A stretch of 64,000 nt of DNA from Candidatus Endomicrobiellum glyptotermitis. GTDB lineage: Bacteria > Elusimicrobiota > Endomicrobiia > Endomicrobiales > Endomicrobiaceae. Under the pieces are notes generated by a model. The model was not told where the DNA came from, did not search any database, and saw only the letters and a list, made by a program, of their open reading frames with translations. How positions within the stretch are numbered: position 1 is the first letter of the stretch; the number at the start of each line of letters is the position of its first letter. Positions 46,581 through 56,369 of this stretch are shown here, in pieces. The DNA lies in the NCBI GenBank assembly GCA_031267715.1, contig JAIRYQ010000002.1, forward strand, positions 1 to 64,000, read 5' to 3'. The translations under genes were made by a program, and so were the position numbers.

Positions 46581-47842
46581 TGTTTTTTGGAATTTTAGAA
46601 GAATATAAAGGTATGAAGCCAGGGCTTTCAAGAATGGAAGGGTTTCTAGAGAGCGTAGGTAATCCTCAGGCTGAATTAAAAGCAATTCACATTGCTGGAA
46701 CTAACGGAAAAGGATCGACAGCGACTTTTATATCCAGAATTTGTAAAGCAGGTGGGTATAAAACAGCTTTGTATACATCCCCGCATTTGATTAATATTAC
46801 TGAAAGGATTAAAGTTGATGATGTAGAAATATCAAGAAAAATTTTTAGTGATTTATCAAAAAGATATTTGGCAAAAGCGTTAAAATACAAACTTTCGTAT
46901 TTCGAATATTTGACCTCATTAGCTTTTATATACTTTGCTGATTTAAAAGTTGATGTTGCTGTAATTGAAACAGGACTTGGTGGTCGTTTTGATGCAACAA
47001 ATGTTATAGATAAGCCGTTAATATGCATAATAACTTCTATTGCAAAAGAGCATCAAGAAGTGCTTGGGACCAGTATTGAGAAGATAACTTTTGAAAAAGC
47101 TGGAATAATAAAGAAAGATTCTTATGTCATTTGTGGTAAATTACCTTCTAAGGCTGTAAATATAGTTAAAAGTAAGTCAAGGCCATATCTATACGGAGAA
47201 GATTTTGAGGGCATTAATAGTAAGAATGAGGTATGTGGACAAAAGTTCGATTATGTAAGCAAAGCTATTAGGTTAGTAGATATTAAAGTGCGACTCTTAG
47301 GTGCTCATCAACTCGTTAATGCTGCAGTTGCTATCTTTGCTGCGGAGCTTTTAAATAGAAAAGGATATTGTTTGAGTGAGGTAGACATAAGGACAGGACT
47401 GAATAATGCAGTTTGGCGAGGGCGATTTGACATAAGAAGAGTTGTTTGGAGGAACAAAAGCTTTGAATTAATTATAGATGGTGCACACAACATTGAAGGT
47501 ATTAATGCCTTTTTTAAAACGTTTGAGCAACTCGGTTTTTCGAATGAAAAAAGAATTTTTATCTTTGTCATCATGAAGGAAAAAAAGTACGAATACATAA
47601 TAAAAAAGGTAGCTTCTTTTGCAAAGAGAATAATATTACTGAAAGTGAATAATGATAGAGCTTTGAGTTACGACATTTTAAAACGGGAATTTTCAAAATA
47701 TATTAAACCTAATAAAATTTCTACAGTAAATTCAGTAGAGGATGTCTTCGATACGGTGGGAGAGAATGAAGTGATTGCTGCAGTAGGCTCCCTTTTTCTC
47801 GCTGGTGAACTTTTAAAGCGTATAGAACAACTCTTCATGTAA
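46580..47842 (+). CDS. folC: Folylpolyglutamate synthase / dihydrofolate synthase
   Basis: A 420-residue Mur-ligase-fold enzyme: the ATP loop IAGTNGKGSTATFI (about residues 38-51), YTSPHLINITERIKVD, ETGLGGRFDATN and IDGAHNIEGINAFF. It adds glutamate to folates and may also make dihydrofolate. The accD-folC pair is a common neighbour arrangement. The start codon overlaps the accD stop. Confidence 0.94.
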   Translation: MFFGILEEYKGMKPGLSRMEGFLESVGNPQAELKAIHIAGTNGKGSTATFISRICKAGGYKTALYTSPHLINITERIKVDDVEISRKIFSDLSKRYLAKALKYKLSYFEYLTSLAFIYFADLKVDVAVIETGLGGRFDATNVIDKPLICIITSIAKEHQEVLGTSIEKITFEKAGIIKKDSYVICGKLPSKAVNIVKSKSRPYLYGEDFEGINSKNEVCGQKFDYVSKAIRLVDIKVRLLGAHQLVNAAVAIFAAELLNRKGYCLSEVDIRTGLNNAVWRGRFDIRRVVWRNKSFELIIDGAHNIEGINAFFKTFEQLGFSNEKRIFIFVIMKEKKYEYIIKKVASFAKRIILLKVNNDRALSYDILKREFSKYIKPNKISTVNSVEDVFDTVGENEVIAAVGSLFLAGELLKRIEQLFM

Positions 47843-47911
47843 ATATTGAATATTTTTTAAGTTTTAAGAGGATTGTCTAAAAATAAATAAGATAGGTTAA
47901 GAACAATACAT

Positions 47912-49993
47912 GTGATTATTTGCAATAATTTAGAAATATATGAACCATTATTTAAATTTAAAAGAATAATTGCTTTTGTTGCATTGTTAGCATCAGCACT
48001 GTTATTTAATTTAAGCGTTTCCGCTTTTGAAATTAATATAACCGCGAGTAATCTTGAATATGGCGGCGAGCAAGCAGATAGTTTTTCAGTAAAAGGGAAC
48101 GTTGCTATTGAGTGGGAAGGTAAAAAAATGTATGCCGATTATATTGAGTTTTTTCTCAAAGAAAAAATTATAAATGCTCAAGGTAATGTTAAAATTAAAG
48201 AGCCTGGAAGTGTAGTTTATGCAGATAGCACTACGTATAACTATGACAAAAAAAGCGGCAGTATGAAAGAAATTTTTGGATATTCTTCTAGTGTATTTGT
48301 GCGAGCAGAATATATTGAAGGAAATGAAAATGAAGCGAATATGAATAATGTAAGACTTTCAAGTTGTGATTTAGATAATCCTCATATTTATTTTAAAGTA
48401 AAAAGAGGGGAGGTTGTGTTAAATAAAAGGGTAACCATCCATAATGCAATTCTTTATATCAACAAAATTCCAGTGTTTTACATACCTATATTTACAAAGT
48501 CTTTAAATGAAGAAGATTTTTTATCTAAACTCAAAATGAAGCCCATGCTTTTCTATAGTAAAAAAGGATTATCTTTAAGGACGACGTTTTCGTATCCGTT
48601 AACTAAGTCCTTAGCTTGTATGCTCGCGTTTGAACCTTTTGCAGGAAAAGTTGGCTGGAACGGATCGTTTAAATATAAAACTGAAAATGCACACGGAACT
48701 ATTCACGTTTGTCATGATGCCGATGATAATAAGTTAAGAGCAAAGTTTAACTATTTCCAGGTGATAGATGATGATGGTGTTTGGGTCATGAGATCTAATG
48801 CAACTGCATTTTATAATTTTTGTAGTTTAAGTGATTATAATAATTATAAGCGTTTTTGTATGGCTTTAACTAGACAAAAAGATAATTCAAATTTAAGTAT
48901 TGGATTTGTCTCGCCAAAATATAATGGATTTTATGATACTATTTTAGTGAATGATTATAAAAAAATGTTTTTAATACGTCCTAAAATAAGTTTTACGTAC
49001 TATCCTAGAGATATTTTTTGGGGAATAATGCATAAATTTAGATTTGCATACGATACTATTTTATACAATAACTGTAATGCTGGTCATATTTCTTCCTATG
49101 CTAGTAGATATAGTCTGTATAATGAAAGTACAATTAGCGATGTTGTGCATTTAAGTTATAGTTTGACAAGAAGTTTTAATTTTTTGGAAAGATTTACATT
49201 AAAGCCTACTTTAGAGATGTTTGGGAATCAAAAAGATGAGTTGAGACGAGGTGTTCATGATGCTTTTATTGTAGGGTGTTTTGGGTGTTTAAACTTAAGA
49301 TTTAGAGTTACGGACTGGATAGACTTTGACTTAAATTATTGTTTAAGAGAAGTAAAGAAAAACAGGAAAAATGTTTTTAATAGTATAGATAATTTAAGTG
49401 ACAATGGTTATGGTTCTAATGGATTTTCTTTAGTAGATTATATTCATATTGGAGATGCGACGATAGTCAAAAACTTTTTTCAAATCGGCGAGAGACAATT
49501 GCCTTTCATTACGGAAATAACATGGAATCCTAAAAGTTTTATAATCGCGTATTTAAAGCAATCTCAATTATTATACCCATTTAAAACTGATTATTTTCAG
49601 GTTTATTCTAAAATTGGAAAATTAAATAAATCTTACTTAAATTTTAATATTTTTTATAAAGACAACAAGATTTCTAACATATTAGGATTTGGATTGTGTC
49701 TTGGTCCTAAGTGGAGATTTGATTACAATATGGAAATAGCAACTAAAAGTAAACTTTCTACTTCCTTATTGCATTTTAAAATGACTGGGGTTGAATTTAA
49801 AATTTACAGGAATTTGCATTGTTATAATTTAGGTATACACTTTAGAATGGAAAAAAATTCGTCCGGCCATTTAAAACCTGGTGTATTCTTCCAACTTAGT
49901 ACTAAAACAACGGATATGTTTTTTAACAAAGAGAACAAAAAAGGAGATTATTTTAAAGATTTTAAAGGAATGCCAAAGTCGTGGCTTTATTAA
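47912..49993 (+). CDS. lptD: LPS-assembly outer membrane protein LptD
   Basis: A 693-residue protein. A long N-terminus ends in a signal peptide-like segment (IIAFVALLASALLFNLSVSA). An OstA/LptA-like beta-jellyroll follows (about residues 42-150), then VRLSSCDLDNPHIYFK, the conserved cysteine segment of LptD, and a long aromatic-rich C-terminal barrel. It inserts LPS into the outer leaflet. The start is GTG at 47912; a start nearer the signal peptide is possible but no methionine codon is well placed. Confidence 0.88.
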   Translation: MIICNNLEIYEPLFKFKRIIAFVALLASALLFNLSVSAFEINITASNLEYGGEQADSFSVKGNVAIEWEGKKMYADYIEFFLKEKIINAQGNVKIKEPGSVVYADSTTYNYDKKSGSMKEIFGYSSSVFVRAEYIEGNENEANMNNVRLSSCDLDNPHIYFKVKRGEVVLNKRVTIHNAILYINKIPVFYIPIFTKSLNEEDFLSKLKMKPMLFYSKKGLSLRTTFSYPLTKSLACMLAFEPFAGKVGWNGSFKYKTENAHGTIHVCHDADDNKLRAKFNYFQVIDDDGVWVMRSNATAFYNFCSLSDYNNYKRFCMALTRQKDNSNLSIGFVSPKYNGFYDTILVNDYKKMFLIRPKISFTYYPRDIFWGIMHKFRFAYDTILYNNCNAGHISSYASRYSLYNESTISDVVHLSYSLTRSFNFLERFTLKPTLEMFGNQKDELRRGVHDAFIVGCFGCLNLRFRVTDWIDFDLNYCLREVKKNRKNVFNSIDNLSDNGYGSNGFSLVDYIHIGDATIVKNFFQIGERQLPFITEITWNPKSFIIAYLKQSQLLYPFKTDYFQVYSKIGKLNKSYLNFNIFYKDNKISNILGFGLCLGPKWRFDYNMEIATKSKLSTSLLHFKMTGVEFKIYRNLHCYNLGIHFRMEKNSSGHLKPGVFFQLSTKTTDMFFNKENKKGDYFKDFKGMPKSWLY

Positions 49994-50163
49994 TAGGAGA
50001 TGTTTAAGAGTTAAGGGGGTGTGTGTATGCGCTAATTTAGGTTTTTTTAATTAAATGGTTTAAGAATCAATGATTACATGCATATTTGACAGGCTGACTG
50101 GTATGAGGAGTAGTCAAAGCTTAGTTAAGAAAGGTTTGATTTTGTTTTGGAGTTTTGAAATGT
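49994..50163. other. Spacer between lptD and tRNA-Ser
   Basis: Short A+T-rich stretch. The frame crossing it and the tRNA (50070-50294) is not a believable gene because it runs through the tRNA. No promoter stands out clearly. Confidence 0.5.
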
Positions 50164-50251
50164 GGAGAAGTGGCCGAGTTGGTTTAAGGCGTCGGTCTCG
50201 AAAACTGATATATGGGAAACCGTATCGAGGGTTCAAATCCCTCCTTCTCCG
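50164..50251 (+). tRNA. trnS: tRNA-Ser (CGA anticodon)
   Basis: GGAGAAG (50164-50170) pairs with CTTCTCC (50244-50250), with discriminator G. The loop CTCGAAA gives anticodon CGA, reading UCG. The long variable arm (TATATGGGAAACCGTATC) is the class II feature of serine tRNAs. The T-arm is GAGGGTTCAAATCCCTC. No CCA is encoded. Confidence 0.96.
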
Positions 50252-50365
50252 GTTTGTTCTTTACTTATTATTCTGTATTGAAGTGAAATGCTAAGTAGAT
50301 TCACCTCAAGACACGGTTTTATTTAATTGATGAAACAAATAAGATATAATATGTATCTCGGATAT

Positions 50366-50881
50366 ATGACTAAAGGAATCTTGGCAGTTTATCCCGGAAG
50401 TTTTGATCCTCCCACAAACGGACATTTGGATATTGTATCCAGAGCATCTTGTTTGTTTCCGAAAGTGATAGTTGCCATAACGAAAAATGCATCTAAAAAG
50501 CATATTTTCCCCTTGGATAAAAGGATTGATTTATTTCAGAAAATTACGAAAAATTTAAAAAATGTGGAAGTAGCGTGTTTTTCAGGTCTTTTAGTAAATT
50601 ATCTTGAGAAAATTAACTCTTTCATTTTAATAAGAGGACTAAGAGCTATTTCCGATTTTGAGTATGAGTTTCAAATGTCATTGATGAACAGGAAATTGAA
50701 TAAGAAAATTGAAACGATATTTTTAATGACAGATCAGGCTTATACGTTTATTTCGTCTAGTATGGTTAGGGAAATTGCAATGCTTGGGGGCAATGTCGCT
50801 GATTTTGTGCCTGATTGTGTGGAAAAAGAGCTGAAAAAGTATGTTATTGATTTATCGAGAAAAAGCTATACAAAGCAGTAA
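50366..50881 (+). CDS. coaD: Phosphopantetheine adenylyltransferase
   Basis: From ATG 50366 (MTKGILAVYPGSFDPPTNGH) 171 residues, near the usual 160. The nucleotidyltransferase HxGH-type motif is TNGHLDIV; SSSMVREIAMLGGNV matches the ISSTxxR motif; LIRGLRAISDFEYEFQMSLMNRKL is diagnostic. It is the penultimate step of coenzyme A synthesis. The frame extends upstream to a TTG at 50327, which adds 13 atypical residues. Confidence 0.95.
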   Translation: MTKGILAVYPGSFDPPTNGHLDIVSRASCLFPKVIVAITKNASKKHIFPLDKRIDLFQKITKNLKNVEVACFSGLLVNYLEKINSFILIRGLRAISDFEYEFQMSLMNRKLNKKIETIFLMTDQAYTFISSSMVREIAMLGGNVADFVPDCVEKELKKYVIDLSRKSYTKQ

Positions 50882-50969
50882 GTATACAGATGTTGATGGC
50901 AATGTGCATAAAACTCATGTATCTTAATAAGTGATAGGTTATTTATAGGATAAATAACCTGCGGTATTT

Positions 50970-51290
50970 CTGACTCTTTTGATTATTTTTGGTATTTTTT
51001 TGAGTTTTGTAAATTTAACTTTAGATGGGACATACTTGTTGAGATTTATAAATTCCTTTTTGGGTATTCTTATGGGTGGAGGAACATTGCTTGTTTCGGA
51101 AATATTAGGTCGGCTTATTTATAAAAAATAGGCTATAGGTGGTGGAGATATCAAATTTATGGCAGCCGTTGGGGGAGAGCATTTATAGGAATATAAAAAT
51201 GGGATATGTAGCGTTGTGTGTGGCTTAATTGAGGCAATTGGCGATTCAGTTTTTATTTTGACAACGGTGGGTGGGATATATTACAACACA
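50970..51290 (+). pseudogene. pilD: Remnant of a type IV prepilin peptidase (A24 family, PilD-like)
   Basis: LTLLIIFGIFLSFVNLTLDGTYLLRFINSFLG and then ILMGGGTLLVSEILGRLIYKK read as membrane helices of the peptidase. A TAG follows, and then AIGGGDIKFMAAVGG, the GxGD active-site motif (usual form 'alGgGDiKLmaaiGa'). More stops and a frame change follow. The N-terminal half with its first catalytic aspartate is gone. It once processed type IV pilin or type II secretion pseudopilins. Confidence 0.85.
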
Positions 51291-51324
51291 GTCTCACATA
51301 AAAAAAGAGTTGAGTATATAAATT

Positions 51325-52374
51325 ATGGCACATAAGATTGTTGTTATTCCTGGTGATGGGACAGGGCCTGAAATTGCTGAAGTCACAATGGGAGTTGTCG
51401 AAGCCACTGGTGTGAAAATTGATTGGGAGATAGCACAAGCAGGTATTGATGTAATGAAAAAAGAAGGAACGCCTCTCCCTTTGGCCACCTTGGATTCTAT
51501 AAGAAAAAATAAAGTAGCCCTAAAAGCTCCAGTAACGACCCCTATAGGTGTAGGATTTCGTTCCGTAAATGTTGAAATAAGGAAAGAGCTTGATTTGTTT
51601 GTCTGTCTTAGACCATGTAAAACTTATAACGGTGTGCGTTCGAGATATAAAAATATAGATTTAGTCATTGTAAGAGAGAATACTGAAGATTTGTATACAG
51701 GAGTTGAGTATTCACAGAATTCAAGAGAATCTCGGGAGATAATTAAGCTTTCAAACGGTAAGGTGAGGGAGCATTCTGCAATATCGGTAAAATCTATTTC
51801 GGTTTTTGCTACAAAGAGGATTGTGCGTTACGCTTTTGAATATGCACTAAAACACAGCAGGGGAAAAGTTACTGCCGTTACAAAGGCGAATATAATGAAG
51901 TATACTGATGGGTTATTTTATGAAACAGCAAGGGAAGTTGCAAAAAATTATGAGGGTAAGATTAAATATGAAGAAAAACTAATTGATAATATGTGTATGC
52001 AACTTGTTCAGAAACCAGAACTTTATGATGTTATAGTGCTTCCAAATCTTTATGGTGATATTCTTTCAGATTTGTGTGCTGGACTTGTTGGCGGACTCGG
52101 TGTTGCTCCCGGAGCAAACCTGGGAAAAGATATTGCAGTTTTTGAAGCAGTTCATGGTTCTTCTCCTAAGTATAAAGGACTAAATAAAGTAAACCCAACA
52201 GCTTTAATTCTTTCCGCAAAGCTCATGCTTGAATATTTAGGTGAAGTAGCTGCTGCGTCAAAACTCGAGAGAGCAGTGTCGGATGTTATAATGGAGAGGA
52301 AATATGTTACTTATGATTTAGGTGGTACTGCAGGAACAAAAGAAATGGGACAAGCAATAATTAAAAAGCTTTGA
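51325..52374 (+). CDS. Isocitrate dehydrogenase, NAD-type (isocitrate/isopropylmalate family)
   Basis: A 349-residue protein: [14 protein letters not shown] at the start; substrate arginines in [40 protein letters not shown] (IDH-type where LeuB has a different loop); [39 protein letters not shown]; and [12 protein letters not shown]. It decarboxylates isocitrate to 2-oxoglutarate, the precursor of glutamate. Homoisocitrate dehydrogenase is the main alternative. Cofactor preference is inferred from family type. Confidence 0.85.
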   Translation: MAHKIVVIPGDGTGPEIAEVTMGVVEATGVKIDWEIAQAGIDVMKKEGTPLPLATLDSIRKNKVALKAPVTTPIGVGFRSVNVEIRKELDLFVCLRPCKTYNGVRSRYKNIDLVIVRENTEDLYTGVEYSQNSRESREIIKLSNGKVREHSAISVKSISVFATKRIVRYAFEYALKHSRGKVTAVTKANIMKYTDGLFYETAREVAKNYEGKIKYEEKLIDNMCMQLVQKPELYDVIVLPNLYGDILSDLCAGLVGGLGVAPGANLGKDIAVFEAVHGSSPKYKGLNKVNPTALILSAKLMLEYLGEVAAASKLERAVSDVIMERKYVTYDLGGTAGTKEMGQAIIKKL

Positions 52375-52557
52375 ATAACATAAATATAATGTTTGTGCAG
52401 GAAAGTTATAACTGTCATAATGAAAAATGAATTTAATAAGGGTGAGGTCGATGTTTGTGTTTAGCTTTGATATTGGTGGGTATTATTTAAGTAGAATTGT
52501 TTTATTTTAAGCACGATCACAATAAATACAATTTGATGTAAAAGAGATTTTAACCAT

Positions 52558-53784
52558 ATGAAAATATTAAAAGTATTAGTAGTTAACTGTGGGTCATCAT
52601 CGATTAAGTATACCTTGTTTGAGATGGTAAGCGAAAAAAAAGTTGCTTGGGGGGTAGTTGAATGTATTGGTTTTCCCGAGGCACTTTATAAGAGACAAAA
52701 TGTCAATATCGATGAGAAAAAAGATTATGTGAAAGTTACAAACCATAAAGAAGCTATTGAGCTTATAATTGAAAATCTTTTGGATAAAAGATTCGGCAGT
52801 ATTGTAGATATAAATGAAATTGCAGTTGTTGGACATAGAGTAGCACATGGCGGAGTCAAGTTTTCAAAGTCTGTTTTAGTTACTGAAAAAGTGAAAGAGG
52901 ATTTAAAAGAGTACTTTGCAATAGCGCCTTTGCATAATCCTGCTAATTATGCTGGTGTTCTTGCTATAGAAAAGATGCTTCCTGGAATTCCGTCTGTTTT
53001 AGTTTTTGATACGGCTTTCCATCAGACAATGCCTGATTATGCCTATATGTATGCTATTCCATATGAGTATTATGAAAAAGATCATATTAGAAGATATGGA
53101 TTCCATGGGATGTCACATGACTATGTTTCTCGGAAAGCAGCTGCGATGCTTGAGACCCCTCTGAATAAACTTAAGTTAGTTACAGTTCATCTAGGGAATG
53201 GCAGTAGTGTGACAGCAATTGAAAGAGGAAAAGTTATAGATACTTCTATGGGATTTACTCCCCTTCAAGGAGTTGTTATGGGGACAAGGTGTGGTGATAT
53301 AGACCCTGCTATTATACCTTACATTTTAAGCGTCTATCCTCGACAATATAAAAATAGCAGTGACGCTTTAAATACTTTAATGAATAAGAGAAGTGGGTTA
53401 CTAGGTATTTCGGGTCTCTCAGCTGATATGAGAACTATTTTTAAAGCAATTGAATCTGGGAATAAAAGGGCAAAACTCGCTTTTGAAATGCTTTGTTATA
53501 GTGTAAAAAAATATATAAGTGCCTATTACGGAGTGTTAAATGGCATTGAAGGATTAGTTTTTACGGCTGGAATAGGCGAAAATTCTCCATTTGTTAGGGA
53601 AAAGATATGTGTTAATTTACATGCTTTGGGAATCGAGATGGATTTGGCAAAGAACAATGTAGAATCAAATGAAGAGAGATTAATTTCATCGTCAAGCTCT
53701 AAAGTAAAAGTTATGGTAATTCCCACAAATGAAGAGTTGATGATCGCGAAAGAATCAAAGGCTTGTCTGTGTGAATGCAGATAA
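52558..53784 (+). CDS. ackA: Acetate kinase
   Basis: A 408-residue Ack[19 protein letters not shown] (phosphate 1), [92 protein letters not shown] and [14 protein letters not shown]. It makes ATP from acetyl phosphate in fermentation. Its stop codon lies inside the loop of a terminator. Confidence 0.96.
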   Translation: MKILKVLVVNCGSSSIKYTLFEMVSEKKVAWGVVECIGFPEALYKRQNVNIDEKKDYVKVTNHKEAIELIIENLLDKRFGSIVDINEIAVVGHRVAHGGVKFSKSVLVTEKVKEDLKEYFAIAPLHNPANYAGVLAIEKMLPGIPSVLVFDTAFHQTMPDYAYMYAIPYEYYEKDHIRRYGFHGMSHDYVSRKAAAMLETPLNKLKLVTVHLGNGSSVTAIERGKVIDTSMGFTPLQGVVMGTRCGDIDPAIIPYILSVYPRQYKNSSDALNTLMNKRSGLLGISGLSADMRTIFKAIESGNKRAKLAFEMLCYSVKKYISAYYGVLNGIEGLVFTAGIGENSPFVREKICVNLHALGIEMDLAKNNVESNEERLISSSSSKVKVMVIPTNEELMIAKESKACLCECR

Positions 53785-53799
53785 AAAGTCTGCTTTTTT
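53777..53799 (+). terminator. Rho-independent terminator overlapping the ackA stop
   Basis: GCAGA (53777-53781) pairs with TCTGC (53789-53793), with a seven-base loop containing the TAA stop, and is followed by TTTTTT. The stem is short, but its place and the T-run support a terminator. Confidence 0.65.
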
Positions 53800-53885
53800 A
53801 ATTCTAATTTTGATTTTGTTGTTTTTAGTTGTTATGTGGTTGCGTGTTTGATGAATTTTAGGTGTTAATAAATCGTTGAATAAAG

Positions 53886-53913
53886 TTTACAAAAGTTGTT
53901 ATGTTTATATTAT
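53886..53913 (+). promoter_or_regulatory. Candidate sigma-70 promoter for rpmF-plsX-fab genes
   Basis: TTTACA (53886-53891) and TATTAT (53908-53913) are separated by 16 bases, about 70 bases before rpmF. A GGAGG ribosome-binding site follows just before the rpmF ATG. Confidence 0.4.
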
Positions 53914-53985
53914 GGAGAAAATAATGAGTTTTATGATAGAGTATTGATAAGGTCGCTGAATAAATACGATTGGAGGAAGTAAAAA

Positions 53986-54213
53986 ATGCCAAATCCAAAA
54001 AGAAAACACAGTCCTCATCGGAGGGACTGTAGGAGATCGGCAAATTCGAAACTTAGCATGCCAAATCCAAGTAAATGCCCAAATTGCAATGTAGCGAAGC
54101 TTCCGCACAGGGTGTGCTCTGGGTGTGGTTTTTATAATGGGGAGTTTGTTGTTATATCTAAAAATGTTAAAAAGTCAGATGAGGCACAACAGCAAGGGCT
54201 TGTTAAGAAATGA
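53986..54213 (+). CDS. rpmF: 50S ribosomal protein L32
   Basis: A 75-residue protein starting MPNPKRKHSPHRRDCRRSAN, with the zinc ribbon CPNCNVAKLPHRVCSGCGFY, typical of L32 and slightly longer at the C-terminus. It lies in the conserved rpmF-plsX-fabH order and overlaps plsX by four bases. The DUF177 gene often upstream is absent. Confidence 0.95.
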   Translation: MPNPKRKHSPHRRDCRRSANSKLSMPNPSKCPNCNVAKLPHRVCSGCGFYNGEFVVISKNVKKSDEAQQQGLVKK

Positions 54214-55220
54214 TAATTGCGCTCGATGCTATGGGAGGCGACTTTGCGCCGGTTTCTACAGTTGAAGGAGCAGTTCTTGCGGCTAGAGAATCATCTGAAC
54301 ATAAGGTTGTTCTTGTAGGTCCAGAAAAGCTTATAGCTAAAGAACTGCTAAGGTATAGCAAGCGATATAATCTCACGTCACTTAATATAGAAATAGTGGA
54401 TGCACCTGAGATTATTTCCATGAACGAGCATCCTGTAAAAGCCGTAAGGCAGAAGAAGAAGTCTTCTTTATGTGTTTGCGCGCAACTTGTAGCGAATAGG
54501 GATGCTGATGCTTTTGTTTCTCTAGGTAATTCTGGAGCTGCTATGGCAGCGGCGCTTTTTTATTTGAAAAGAATAGAAGGTGTCTTGAGGCCTGCGATCT
54601 CAACGATATTCCCTACTATTAATGGTTTTTGTGTAATTGCTGATGTGGGGGCGAACGTAGATTGTATGCCTGAGTATCTTCTTCAGTTTGGAATAATGTC
54701 AAGTTTATTTTGTGAAAAAATTGCTGGTGTAGATGAGCCTAAAGTTGGATTAATTTCAATTGGAGAAGAGCCTATAAAAGGTAACAAGATTGCTTTAGCG
54801 GCTTTTGAACTTTTTAAAAAAGCTGATATAAATTTTGTAGGAAATATTGAAGGTCGAGATATTCCCAGAGGGAAGGCAGATGTAATCATATGTGATGGGT
54901 TTGTGGGGAATATAATATTGAAGTTTGGCGAAGGGCTTACAGAAATGATGCTCGAACTTGTAAAAAAAGGATTGAGGCAACATCCTGTAGCGTGGGCATC
55001 GCTCCCTTTTTTATGGTTTGCAATAAAAGATTTAAGAAAAAGAGTTGATTATAGCGAATTTGGTGGTGCACCACTTTTGGGTGTTGATGGAATATGTATA
55101 ATAGGACATGGGAGTTCAAATGGGAAAGCAGTGAAAAATGCGATCTTTGCTGGAGTAAAAGCTGTGGAGCATGACCTTGCAACTGGAATTAAAGAAGCGA
55201 TAGCAGTATATGGTAGGTAG
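54210..55220 (+). CDS. plsX: Phosphate acyltransferase PlsX
   Basis: A 336-residue PlsX: IIALDAMGGDFAPVSTVEGA, SLGNSGAAMAAALFYL, VIADVGANVDCMPEYLLQFG, GLISIGEEPIKGN and ICDGFVGNIILKFGEG. It converts acyl-ACP to acyl phosphate for phospholipid synthesis. It begins in the last codons of rpmF and is followed after 17 bases by fabH. Confidence 0.96.
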   Translation: MIIALDAMGGDFAPVSTVEGAVLAARESSEHKVVLVGPEKLIAKELLRYSKRYNLTSLNIEIVDAPEIISMNEHPVKAVRQKKKSSLCVCAQLVANRDADAFVSLGNSGAAMAAALFYLKRIEGVLRPAISTIFPTINGFCVIADVGANVDCMPEYLLQFGIMSSLFCEKIAGVDEPKVGLISIGEEPIKGNKIALAAFELFKKADINFVGNIEGRDIPRGKADVIICDGFVGNIILKFGEGLTEMMLELVKKGLRQHPVAWASLPFLWFAIKDLRKRVDYSEFGGAPLLGVDGICIIGHGSSNGKAVKNAIFAGVKAVEHDLATGIKEAIAVYGR

Positions 55221-55237
55221 GTAGGGGATATGGATAA

Positions 55238-56227
55238 ATGAAAAAAAAAATAGGTGTGAAAATTTCAGGAACAGGTTCGTATTTTCCTAAAAAAGTTCTT
55301 ACAAATGTTGATTTAGAAAAAATGGTTGACACATCTGATGAATGGATAAGTGCAAGGACAGGTATCAAAGAAAGAAGAATGTCTGAAAAAAATGAGCCCA
55401 CCTCAGAACTTGCTTTTAGAGCTTCTGTAGAAGCTTTAAAATTTGCAAATATTTTACCCGAACAAATAGATATGATACTTGTTGCGACAGTTACTCCAGA
55501 TATGCTGTTTCCATCAACGGCATGTTTTTTACAAGCAAAGTTAAATATTCCTTCAGTGCCAGCATTTGATTTGTTAGCCTCGTGCAGTGGTTTTATATAT
55601 GGAATTTCAATTGCAAGAGCCTTTATTGAATCAGGGTTGTATAAGAGGATTTTGTTGGTTGGTGCTGATGAGCTTACGAAAATTACGGATTGGACGGATA
55701 GAAATACATGTGTCTTATTTGGAGACGGTGCAGGCGCAATGATATTGTCTGCTTCATATGAAACAGACAATATCTTGTCTGTTTTTTTAGGAGCCGATGG
55801 TTCGTATTCAAATTCACTTTTTTTACCTGCGGGTGGTACATCTAATCCTGCAACAATAGATACTGTGAATAAAAAATTACATACAATAAAGATGCATGGT
55901 AAGGAGGTTTTTAGAGTGGCTGTTCCAAAAATGGTTCTTGCTGCCAAAAAAGCACTTGAATTTTCAGAAAAAACTCTTGAAAATATAAAGCTTTTTATTC
56001 CCCATCAAGCAAATATGAGAATAATTGAAGCAGTTGCAAGGAAAATGGGTATTTCTATGGATAAAGTTTTTGTAAATATTCATAAGACAGGTAATGTTTC
56101 TTCAGCAACTACGATTACAGCTTTGGATGAAGCTATAAAGATTGGTAGATTGCAAAATGGAGATATTGTAGAATTAGTGGCTTTTGGCGGTGGATTCACA
56201 TGGGGAGCTGCAGTTATTAGGATTTAA
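55238..56227 (+). CDS. fabH: 3-oxoacyl-ACP synthase III
   Basis: A 329-residue KAS III: SGTGSYFPKKVLTN at the start, the active-site Cys in LLASCSGFIYGI (about residue 113), and His and Asn in IPHQANMRII and KTGNVSSATTI. It condenses acetyl-CoA with malonyl-ACP to start fatty acid synthesis. Confidence 0.96.
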   Translation: MKKKIGVKISGTGSYFPKKVLTNVDLEKMVDTSDEWISARTGIKERRMSEKNEPTSELAFRASVEALKFANILPEQIDMILVATVTPDMLFPSTACFLQAKLNIPSVPAFDLLASCSGFIYGISIARAFIESGLYKRILLVGADELTKITDWTDRNTCVLFGDGAGAMILSASYETDNILSVFLGADGSYSNSLFLPAGGTSNPATIDTVNKKLHTIKMHGKEVFRVAVPKMVLAAKKALEFSEKTLENIKLFIPHQANMRIIEAVARKMGISMDKVFVNIHKTGNVSSATTITALDEAIKIGRLQNGDIVELVAFGGGFTWGAAVIRI

Positions 56228-56369
56228 TTATGCGAGTTTAATTAGAGCTAGAAATGTATTTTTCGGCAGGATAAATAAAGTGTTTCTAAGATTTTAAAGT
56301 TTATTTTTTAAGAAGACATGTGTATCTTTTATTTAAAATAGGATTTTTGTAGTTTTTTGAGGGTGTACG

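Noticed and set aside
50070-50294. A 74-codon frame on the plus strand
   Set aside because: It runs straight through the tRNA-Ser gene, which fully explains the sequence.
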